This document shows positions 1-6,760 of a stretch of 9,871 bases of DNA, one piece after another (position 1 is the first letter of the stretch; each line of letters begins with the position of its first letter). The DNA is from Ignavibacteria bacterium UBA4661. GTDB lineage: Bacteria > Bacteroidota > Ignavibacteria > Kapaibacteriales > UBA4661. Below the pieces are notes generated by a model. The model did not search any database. It saw nothing but the letters and a program-made list of their open reading frames with translations, and had not been told where the DNA came from. Both the position numbers and the translations under genes were made by a program. The DNA lies in contig DHLT01000177.1 of NCBI GenBank assembly GCA_002405405.1, forward strand, positions 1 through 9,871, given 5' to 3'.

Positions 1-120
1 CTGAAAGGTGATTCCCATGAGTGCACCCCCCAGCATTGCTTGTACATACATGGCTCTCGGTTGTACCCGAAATGCTTGCCCCTTTATTCGTGTCATTGGC
101 TCATTCAATTCGTTCTTCAT
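1..120 (-). CDS. Partial CDS, N-terminus of an unrecognised, possibly membrane-associated protein
   Basis: On the minus strand an ATG at 120 opens a frame that stays open for exactly 40 codons to the left edge, so only the N-terminus is present. The peptide begins MKNELNEPMTRIKGQAF and continues with an apolar, glycine-containing stretch (about residues 24-40, YVQAMLGGALMGITF) that could start a membrane helix after a basic segment with R11, K13, R18 and R22. Its start lies only 15 bases after the stop of the SIMPL gene on the same strand, with no promoter-sized gap, which suggests co-transcription. No strong Shine-Dalgarno sequence precedes it. ATGs at 96 and 51 are alternative starts. The overlapping plus-strand frame at 40-273 looks like a shadow. 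I do not recognise the family and assign no function. Confidence 0.55.
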   Translation of the reverse strand, partial: MKNELNEPMTRIKGQAFRVQPRAMYVQAMLGGALMGITFQ

Positions 121-135
121 TCGGTTGTTGTACCC

Positions 136-873
136 TTAATTGATAATAAACTCCCCATTCACCACAGCTGTAATTTCCTTTTCAATAGAACTAACATCAT
201 TCATTCCATAATCTGCAATTTCATTGGAATTTTTCGGTGTGATTTGCAGAACACCCATACGCGCTGCTTGTAAGGGTCCAAGTGTTCTACCTGTAGCTTC
301 AGCAATGCGTTTTGCTCGCAAAGCTGCATCAGCGGCAGCTTCTGCTTGAATTTCAATTTTCAACTCAGCAAGTTTTGTATAAAAATATTGTGGTGGATCA
401 ATCACGACCACCAAACCTTGTTCAACGAGTGCTGTTATTTCTTGCGAAAGTTTTTCGATTGCATAGACATCACCCGATTCCAGTCGAAATTCTTGCGTGT
501 ATTGATAAGAAATCACACGTCCTGTCTCAAAGCCATTTCCATTCTTCTCATAGTTCATGATAAGTTGAGGAGCAGATACCTTAATAGCAGACTCAGCAAA
601 ACCCTTTGCTCTCAACTGAGCTAAAACTTGTGGCTTTTGTCGTTGCAAATCACGGTATGCATCTGCCATACCTTCACCATTGCCTGTAAGTCGTACGTGC
701 AAAATCGCATAGTCAGACTTGATAGAACGTTTGGCAGAACCTGTTGCCTCAATTCTCTGTGAATCACGCTTATTGTCGCGTTGCACTTTTGCAAAAATGA
801 CAGACGAAAAAAGGATAGCAATAGCAAGCACGACAGCCGGTGCGATAAGTTGATTACGGTTAGCTTCAGGCAT
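136..873 (-). CDS. SIMPL domain (DUF541) protein, membrane anchored
   Basis: A 245-residue protein when started at the ATG at 873. Residues about 9-28 form a single hydrophobic helix followed by a basic, charged stretch (KVQRDNKRD), which suggests a signal anchor or uncleaved signal peptide with the rest in the periplasm. Residues about 38-243 match the SIMPL/DUF541 pattern: an opening strand with 'IEATGSAKRSIKSDYAILHV', a helix with repeated K/Q/R, a central 'YQYTQEFRLES' strand, an Ala-rich helix (178-195, AEAAADAALRAKRIAEATG) and the closing 'EKEITAVVNGEF' strand. Family members are bacterial envelope or secreted proteins of poorly defined function. An upstream in-frame ATG at 942 would add 23 hydrophobic residues and a second apolar segment; I prefer 873 because it gives the usual single-anchor layout, but neither site has a Shine-Dalgarno sequence. 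The gene is divergent from pyrE and is followed after 15 bases by another minus-strand gene. Confidence 0.85.
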   Translation of the reverse strand: MPEANRNQLIAPAVVLAIAILFSSVIFAKVQRDNKRDSQRIEATGSAKRSIKSDYAILHVRLTGNGEGMADAYRDLQRQKPQVLAQLRAKGFAESAIKVSAPQLIMNYEKNGNGFETGRVISYQYTQEFRLESGDVYAIEKLSQEITALVEQGLVVVIDPPQYFYTKLAELKIEIQAEAAADAALRAKRIAEATGRTLGPLQAARMGVLQITPKNSNEIADYGMNDVSSIEKEITAVVNGEFIIN

Positions 874-1095
874 TGTGGTACATTGAAAATGTGAACAAAT
901 CAAGAATACAGGCATAAAAGACCATAGTAACAGCACGAACATACTGAAATCTCAGTGAAAATAGATGGTTGGAAATTGCCCTTTTGACAGAGTTTTAACA
1001 GAATGAGTGCAGAGTTGCATGTATCTTTGTGTCATGAAGTTTATCTCAATAAGCACATACATTTTTTGTTCTTGTTTCACATTCTATTGAACACC
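874..1095. other. Divergent intergenic region between the SIMPL gene and pyrE
   Basis: These bases separate two divergent starts, so promoters for both strands must lie here. The plus strand holds TATCTTTG at 1022-1029 (listed separately). For the minus strand I see only a one-mismatch TTGATTTG (complement of 896-903) and a short ACATT-GAA-AATGT palindrome at 880-892; neither is convincing. If the SIMPL gene starts at 942, the shared region shrinks to 943-1095. No RNA gene or riboswitch-like structure was recognised. Confidence 0.5.
1022..1029 (+). promoter_or_regulatory. Possible Bacteroidota-type -7 promoter element for pyrE
   Basis: The octamer TATCTTTG fits the TAnnTTTG -7 consensus known for the primary sigma factor of Bacteroidota. 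It lies in the divergent SIMPL/pyrE intergenic region and would start transcription near 1036, giving a leader of about 60 bases before the pyrE ATG at 1096. No TTG is seen at the expected -33 spacing; the TTGACA at 984-989 is too far upstream. A chance match is possible, and use of this consensus in this organism is inferred. Confidence 0.3.
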
Positions 1096-1620
1096 ATGAC
1101 TCGTACAGAACTTGCCCACGCCATTTACCATACATCGCATTTGACCGGAACATTTGTCTTGCGATCGGGTGCTGTCAGTAATGAGTACTTAGATAAGTAT
1201 TTATTTGAAAGTAATCCCTCTCTTTTACGGGCAATTGCCGAACATTGGCAAACACTTATTCCTGCTGAGACTGAGATTCTTGCGGGCTTGGAAATGGGTG
1301 GTATTCCGCTTGCTACGGCGCTGTCATTAGCATCCGGTATTCCTACCAGTTTTGTCCGAAAAAAAGCAAAAGACTATGGCACTCGTAATATTGCAGAGGG
1401 TGCACCTGTACGTGATAAAAACATTCTAATGATCGAGGATGTCATTACCAGCGGTGGTCAAGTCATTGAAAGCGCAAAGGAACTTCGCCAAGCAGGTGCA
1501 AACATTATTGGTGTTTTATGTGTTATTGATCGTGAGTCGGGTGGTAAAGAAAAACTTCTTGCCGAAGGTCTGCATCTTCAAGCTCTTTTTACTATGACCG
1601 AACTTAAAGCACAGGCATGA
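1096..1620 (+). CDS. pyrE: Orotate phosphoribosyltransferase
   Basis: Predicted to join orotate to PRPP, forming orotidine 5'-monophosphate in the cytoplasm, the fifth step of UMP synthesis. The 174-residue product shows the family signatures in order: the N-terminal substrate loop (GTFVLRSGAVSNEYLDKYLF, about 18-37), the 'LAGLEMGGIPLATA' strand-loop (62-75), the basic 'RKKAKDYGT' segment (88-96) whose lysines contact PRPP, the flexible loop 'AEGAPV', and the PRPP-binding motif ILMIEDVITSGG (110-121) with its acidic pair E114-D115. It is shorter than the E. coli enzyme (213 residues) but resembles the compact forms of other phyla. The ATG at 1096 is preferred because family similarity begins there; the upstream ATG at 1003 would add 31 unrelated residues. 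No Shine-Dalgarno sequence is visible. No other pyrimidine gene is adjacent; tamB follows after about 60 bases on the same strand. Confidence 0.95.
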   Translation: MTRTELAHAIYHTSHLTGTFVLRSGAVSNEYLDKYLFESNPSLLRAIAEHWQTLIPAETEILAGLEMGGIPLATALSLASGIPTSFVRKKAKDYGTRNIAEGAPVRDKNILMIEDVITSGGQVIESAKELRQAGANIIGVLCVIDRESGGKEKLLAEGLHLQALFTMTELKAQA

Positions 1621-1680
1621 TGGCATTCTTTGCATGAATAGTATGTTGGTTCATTTTTTCTCTAGTTTTTTACACTGCAC

Positions 1681-4600
1681 TTGCACGATAAAGATTCCAT
1701 AGAATCCCAAACTCATCGGCATCCACATCATGCGTCAATACCTTATGATGTATTGCCGACTGAAGCCAATGCTGTACTGTACTATGCGTTTCACAGTCGC
1801 TTGTGGTATCAACTCAAGCGATATACGCGGAGTTTTATGTACTACTGCATTGTATCGCTCCTGGCACTTTCTGCGATAGCGATTACGATTGTACATGTAC
1901 CCTTCACGCGAAGTTTGCTTCGAGAAAAGCTTCTTGGATTGATCAACAGCAAACTCGCTGGCCGCATTGAATTCAGCGACCTTGGCGGTACAGTACTTAC
2001 AGGCATTTCTTTCGATGATGTTCGATTGATTGTCCACAATGATACACTTGCCGTCATACCCAAACTAACGTTACGTTATGACATTGAGCCGTTATTTCGC
2101 AATACTATCGCTGTAAACGCCCTGTTGATTGACTCTCCCACCATTCGACTCATGCGTGGACGGGATTCCTCATGGAATTATGCCCACATCACGAAACCCG
2201 ATACATCAGCATCTTCGCCCTTTGACTGGCATATTATTCTTCGAGAATTATCTATCGAACATGGTACAGTATCACTCTTCGATTCGCTTGCTCAGCCTAT
2301 TGCACAACAAGTCGCACTGAGTACAATTCAACATAACTCGATCGACTCTGCTGCTTCGTCGCATGTACGCGAGATTATTCGTCGCATAAATTTCTCTCGA
2401 TGTACTCTTGAAGATTTGCACATCGGTTTATCGGCTTCACTTGATTTTGGAGGAAAGAATTTTTCTGCGTCGTTGTATCGTTGCAGCTTTTACGAGCCTG
2501 CTGCTGACTTTCAGCTCAAACAGTTTCATATTACAGCTACAGTCAATCGCACATTTGCTGAAATTTCCGATATGGAGATTTTAACGAGTCGCTCAGCACT
2601 GCGCATGAATGCGCTTATGGAGAATGTAAATCTTCCTGATAGTGCACAGTGGGTTGCATGGAAATCTCAACCCATCAAACTCAATATAACGGCTGACTCG
2701 ATTGCTCTACGCGACATCCAAACATTTACATCGGTCGCTGACCGCTTTGGTTCCGCTCCGGCATTTCACCTTGCCGCAGAAGGTACGCTTGCCAATTTAC
2801 GTGTGAGTGCCTTGCGTCTTGGTCTTGATAAATCCGATAAAATTCTCATCAATGCACGTCTGCGGAATTTACATGATCCCGATAATCTTGTTATTGAAGG
2901 GGGCTTGCGTACTCATGCAGTGACGGAGCAAGATATCCGACGAATTGCACCGGGCATTGCTTTGCCTCAGCTCAGTGGGATTGGTGCTCTGTCAATTGAA
3001 TCTTCAACTTTTTCCGGTACCCCCAAGTTTTTTACATCAACTCTGCAAGCCAAAAGCGCGGCAGGTTCGCTATCAGCATATACCGTGCTTGATATGCGTG
3101 ATGAACGAATGAAATATGATATCAAACTTACCACAGCATCTTTGGATTTGGGGGCAATTCTTGCCAATGATGCTCTCCGTGGCAGTATGAACAGTTCCAT
3201 TATAGTGCAAGGCGAAGGTACAACACTTCAAACGATGAATACACGTATCTCGTTAAAAGCACTTTCTACTAGTGTCGGTGAGCGCTTTGTACGTTCTCTC
3301 GAGCTCGATGGTAGTATCCGAGAGGGCGGTATTATTCGTATTGATACGCTGGTGGCGACTTTTCATCCTGACTCCGTCATGAATCCTCTCCATATAACAG
3401 GCTCCATGCTTGATGCAAATCCTTATGCAACATTCGAACAAATCGCTGAGCAATCGATCCCCGAAATGCGCTTACACGGCATCATGGATATGCGCTCTAC
3501 CGATAAACCCATTTACGATTTCCAGCTTGATGTACAGAGTTTGAATATCGAAGATCTTGTTCCCGGTGTTGGCTTACATTCGGCAATTACGGGCACAATC
3601 ACCGCACAAGGATCAAGTTTCAATCTCGACAGTATGGAAACAAAAATTTTTGCTGACCTCTCAGAACTTCGGACTTCGACTCGTAACTATGGTGCGCAGT
3701 TAGTATCAGCACAACTGGTACGGCGTGGAAGCAAAGAACGTGATATTACAATTGTAACTAATGGTGCTGATATCGGTATCGTAGGCACATACCGTATCCC
3801 TACATTGATTAAACTCATCGGCTTGCAAGTCAATTCTATCGAGCGACTTGTTGGACAACGCCTCTCGAAAGTTGATCCTGATTATGAGTTTAGCGATTGG
3901 GGCGAACAGAGGAGTGTACGAGAAACTCTTGCTCAACCATCGGAAGCTATCGATGCGGCAATAACATTGAATGTCAGCGATTTATCACCCTTTTATTTGG
4001 GTGTCGATAAGGTATATGTGCAAGCCGAAGCACATGTCTTTGCTCGACTTACGGGCACTACGCATGCATATCGGATGAAGATTGATTCTTCTGAACTGAA
4101 GTATTTCAAATTTCGTGATCGCTATACATCATTATCCCTACCTCATGTTCGGATTACCGCTCTTTCGGAAAATCATTTACGCGATTCGGTAATGGATATT
4201 CGTTTGCTTCGAGTGAATTGTCACTCCGTCACCATTGTCAATTTCGATGTCACTCGCCTACTTAAGCCTATTTTGAACGGTCGTTACGACAATGATCCAA
4301 CGAAAGGTTTGCCAATTGATAATCTTACGATTGCTTGTGCGATGAATATCAATGAAAATTTTTCATTTGGCTTGCGTGGCACACTTGCAATGGCAAGCTT
4401 CCCCTTTATCATGAATCTTGATTCGCTATCGTTTGGCTATTTACAACATCGTTGGCGCAATCAAGGTCAGGTAAGAGCGCGTATCAGCGATGGAACAATC
4501 GAGGCACAGCAATTTGTCATGCAACGCCGACAAGGGCGACTCATCCGTGAAACCGTGCGTGCTCTGGGTTTATTCTCACCAACAACTTTTTCTAATTTCA

Positions 4601-6636
4601 CATTGAGTGTACAAAATTATCCACTCTCGCAAATGAATGCTTTCTTAAAGCCGGTCGATCGTCTTGAAGTCTTAGAGCCACTTGCCGGAACGATACGGAC
4701 ACTCAATATCACGCTGAATGGTACGACTACAAGTCCTGTGATGCAATGCGATATGCGTATTGATTCACTCCAATATGGCGGTGGTTTAGTGGGTAATCTC
4801 ACAATGGAGCGTGCTACGCATATCGATGGCATTATTCGCGGTGATGTTACGATTGTAGCTCCTTCTAAAACAACAACACCTGCCCCCAAAGTACTGAGTA
4901 TCGTGTGCCGCTCATTGCCACTCAATTTATCATTCAAAGCCGTACGCGAACGCCTTCAAACTGAGCGTCCGATTGATATTACATTTTCTGCAAACGCCCT
5001 ACCTCTCGCTGCCGTACAACCCTTTTTACCCGGCGTAGAACAGGTTCGTGGCTATGGGGATGCGAATTTTACGATCAGTGGACCAACCACCGATAATATT
5101 ACTTATCGTGGCTCTGCTTCATATCGTAGTGCTTCATTTGTCGTACAAAGTACCGGAGTAAAATATACAACTCAAGGCAAATTCAGTTTATTGAATAATG
5201 ATGTTCGGATTGATTCAGTAACGATTGCAAATGATCCCCTCGACTATCGAGCCGGTCGTGGCAATGCAAGCGGACGTATCAAACTTAAAGGTCTTTCGAT
5301 TGATTCTGTCGATGTTACACTCCGTACACCTGCTCTATTTGTATTGAGTAAATCATCCAAAACCGTCAGTCCGACACTCTATGGCGATATGATTATTGCC
5401 AGCGAAGGCGAGCGTCCGCTTCGCTTCTTCGGCACTCTGCAAAATCCTCGTTTACGGGGTGATGTATCAATTTTGAATGCGTATATCTTTTTCCCAGAAG
5501 ATAAATCTCTCAAAGGTATTCAACGAACATTCTGCTTTGAAACGGTCCGCAAGAACAATAATACTTTCACCGTCACAGATCGTGATTGTTCACGCAATGC
5601 CTATGCTCTTGCAACGACTACACTTCAATCATCCTCGCAAACCTTACGTGTTCAACAACGCGATCAAGCCGATGGCAATGACCAACAGGAAGATGAACAA
5701 ATAAAGGTAGTGGGTACACCATTCAAATTCAAAGAGCGTAAGAGTTTTGCCGATATTATCGACTACGATATCAATGTACGTATTCGAGGACGCTTTACAG
5801 TACTGATGGATTTTGGTGCATTTGAGCAACTTGTTGCCGATGTCGAACAAGAAAATATTGAACGTCCACTTCGCTATGTCAAAACGCCTGATGATCCGCT
5901 CAACCACAAACTCTTTGGCGATATTCGAGTCTTACCGAATTCGACATATAACTTTTATCGGAGCTTCAAAGCTAATGGTTCGATGGCATTTACAACGGGT
6001 GCAATCGACAACCCTCGATTGAAATTACAAGCTGAACTACGCGCACGCCGCGCAACTGCCGATCGCAACAGTGTGGAAGAATATGTCGTGAACATGGATA
6101 TCTCAGGGACAAAGAAAGTACCGATTGTAAAAATATCTTATATGATTGCTGACCGAGCAGGTACGGGCGATTCCACGAAAATTCAAACGGATGCGATTAT
6201 GCTCATGCTCTTCGGTAAAACACAAGATGAGCTACTCATTCAACGCAATAGTGCAGGTGGTGTTGGCATTTCGACGGGCGATATTGCCGCACAGGGTGGT
6301 TCGTCAGCAGCATCAACTATTTTAACAGAAATTCTTCAATCCGTTGGTACAATTCGGAGTGCAGATATCATTTTTGATAACAATAATCGCGGTGCAGCGC
6401 GAGTGCAATTGTCCGGGGAAATTTTTGGCGTAGGTGTGCAATATGCCAGTGATTTAGATGTAGGGAATTTAAATCCGAGTTTTACGATTGATCTCCCCTT
6501 AGGAGCGTTTTTCGATATCAATGCTCTACGGAATTTGGTTGTGCAATTCACTCGCTCAGCCAATATTTCTAACGCGAATGTTTCGCGCCAACAAAAAGAG
6601 TGGGAATTAAAATTCGGTTGGCGTACATCATTTTGA
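1681..6636 (+). CDS. tamB: TamB-like translocation/assembly protein (DUF490)
   Basis: A 1651-residue envelope protein. Known relatives are anchored in the inner membrane and span the periplasm as a long beta-structured groove, assisting outer-membrane protein assembly with TamA and moving phospholipids to the outer membrane. Seen here: a basic patch (LKRYTR, 46-51), one membrane helix (about 54-74), then an AsmA/TamB-like opening domain (about 95-170, 'FSDLGGTVLTGISFDDVRL'), about 1000 residues of beta-rich sequence with few cysteines, and a C-terminal DUF490 region (about 1180-1651) with 'LFGDIRVLPNSTYNFYRSF' near 1411 and 'TDAIMLMLFGKTQDEL' near 1504. It ends in an aromatic-rich strand finishing with Phe. 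A Gln/Asp-rich insert lies near 1321-1342. It is longer than E. coli TamB (1259) but within the range of this phylum. The frame opens at TTG 1681 after a stop at 1663; TTG 1753, TTG 1801 and ATG 1837 are alternatives. No tamA homologue is adjacent. Confidence 0.88.
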   Translation: MHDKDSIESQTHRHPHHASIPYDVLPTEANAVLYYAFHSRLWYQLKRYTRSFMYYCIVSLLALSAIAITIVHVPFTRSLLREKLLGLINSKLAGRIEFSDLGGTVLTGISFDDVRLIVHNDTLAVIPKLTLRYDIEPLFRNTIAVNALLIDSPTIRLMRGRDSSWNYAHITKPDTSASSPFDWHIILRELSIEHGTVSLFDSLAQPIAQQVALSTIQHNSIDSAASSHVREIIRRINFSRCTLEDLHIGLSASLDFGGKNFSASLYRCSFYEPAADFQLKQFHITATVNRTFAEISDMEILTSRSALRMNALMENVNLPDSAQWVAWKSQPIKLNITADSIALRDIQTFTSVADRFGSAPAFHLAAEGTLANLRVSALRLGLDKSDKILINARLRNLHDPDNLVIEGGLRTHAVTEQDIRRIAPGIALPQLSGIGALSIESSTFSGTPKFFTSTLQAKSAAGSLSAYTVLDMRDERMKYDIKLTTASLDLGAILANDALRGSMNSSIIVQGEGTTLQTMNTRISLKALSTSVGERFVRSLELDGSIREGGIIRIDTLVATFHPDSVMNPLHITGSMLDANPYATFEQIAEQSIPEMRLHGIMDMRSTDKPIYDFQLDVQSLNIEDLVPGVGLHSAITGTITAQGSSFNLDSMETKIFADLSELRTSTRNYGAQLVSAQLVRRGSKERDITIVTNGADIGIVGTYRIPTLIKLIGLQVNSIERLVGQRLSKVDPDYEFSDWGEQRSVRETLAQPSEAIDAAITLNVSDLSPFYLGVDKVYVQAEAHVFARLTGTTHAYRMKIDSSELKYFKFRDRYTSLSLPHVRITALSENHLRDSVMDIRLLRVNCHSVTIVNFDVTRLLKPILNGRYDNDPTKGLPIDNLTIACAMNINENFSFGLRGTLAMASFPFIMNLDSLSFGYLQHRWRNQGQVRARISDGTIEAQQFVMQRRQGRLIRETVRALGLFSPTTFSNFTLSVQNYPLSQMNAFLKPVDRLEVLEPLAGTIRTLNITLNGTTTSPVMQCDMRIDSLQYGGGLVGNLTMERATHIDGIIRGDVTIVAPSKTTTPAPKVLSIVCRSLPLNLSFKAVRERLQTERPIDITFSANALPLAAVQPFLPGVEQVRGYGDANFTISGPTTDNITYRGSASYRSASFVVQSTGVKYTTQGKFSLLNNDVRIDSVTIANDPLDYRAGRGNASGRIKLKGLSIDSVDVTLRTPALFVLSKSSKTVSPTLYGDMIIASEGERPLRFFGTLQNPRLRGDVSILNAYIFFPEDKSLKGIQRTFCFETVRKNNNTFTVTDRDCSRNAYALATTTLQSSSQTLRVQQRDQADGNDQQEDEQIKVVGTPFKFKERKSFADIIDYDINVRIRGRFTVLMDFGAFEQLVADVEQENIERPLRYVKTPDDPLNHKLFGDIRVLPNSTYNFYRSFKANGSMAFTTGAIDNPRLKLQAELRARRATADRNSVEEYVVNMDISGTKKVPIVKISYMIADRAGTGDSTKIQTDAIMLMLFGKTQDELLIQRNSAGGVGISTGDIAAQGGSSAASTILTEILQSVGTIRSADIIFDNNNRGAARVQLSGEIFGVGVQYASDLDVGNLNPSFTIDLPLGAFFDINALRNLVVQFTRSANISNANVSRQQKEWELKFGWRTSF

Positions 6637-6746
6637 AAAAAAAATTGGGGAATTTTGAAACACTTTTCGATTTCACGTGTTCTTTAGGCAAGACATCATT
6701 ATTTCGTTTTTGATTGTCAATATTCTTCATTTTTCTTTACTCATTC

Positions 6747-6751
6747 GGAGG
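6747..6751 (+). promoter_or_regulatory. Strong Shine-Dalgarno site that fixes the start of the T9SS cargo gene
   Basis: GGAGG ends nine bases before the ATG at 6761, ideal spacing for ribosome binding. It decides the start: the same frame is open from a GTG at 6677, but only the 6761 start follows this site and gives a canonical signal peptide. It is the only clear Shine-Dalgarno sequence at a gene start in the window. Confidence 0.85.
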
Positions 6752-6760
6752 ATACTTTTT

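Noticed and set aside
40..273. Plus-strand 77-codon frame at the left end
   Set aside because: It lies opposite the SIMPL C-terminus and the left-edge minus-strand gene; its peptide is Cys/His/Leu-rich with no domain-like pattern, typical of a shadow frame.
880..892. ACATT-GAA-AATGT palindrome upstream of the SIMPL ATG as an operator
   Set aside because: Five-base arms in AT-rich DNA are common and no second copy was seen nearby.
1003..1095. Upstream ATG extending PyrE by 31 residues
   Set aside because: The extension (rich in H, L and F) does not fit the family N-terminus, which begins at 1096, and it covers the likely promoter/leader.
1642..1649. TATGTTGG as a TAnnTTTG promoter for tamB
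   Set aside because: It has one mismatch in the conserved TTTG part and no -33 partner; such near-matches are expected by chance in AT-rich DNA.
1634..1670. ATGAA...TTCAT hairpin followed by T-rich sequence between pyrE and tamB as a terminator
   Set aside because: A five-pair AT-rich stem with an 11-base loop is not stable enough; the T-rich tract is interrupted.
4617..4937. Minus-strand 106-codon frame inside tamB
   Set aside because: It lies wholly within the continuous tamB frame and its peptide shows no recognisable domain; treated as a shadow.
6641..6656. AAAATT-GGGG-AATTTT hairpin just after tamB as a terminator
   Set aside because: The stem has six A/T pairs only and no GC core or following T-run, so it is too weak to call.
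6677..6760. GTG start extending the T9SS cargo by 28 residues
   Set aside because: It would place a second apolar stretch before a complete signal peptide and ignore the GGAGG site serving ATG 6761.
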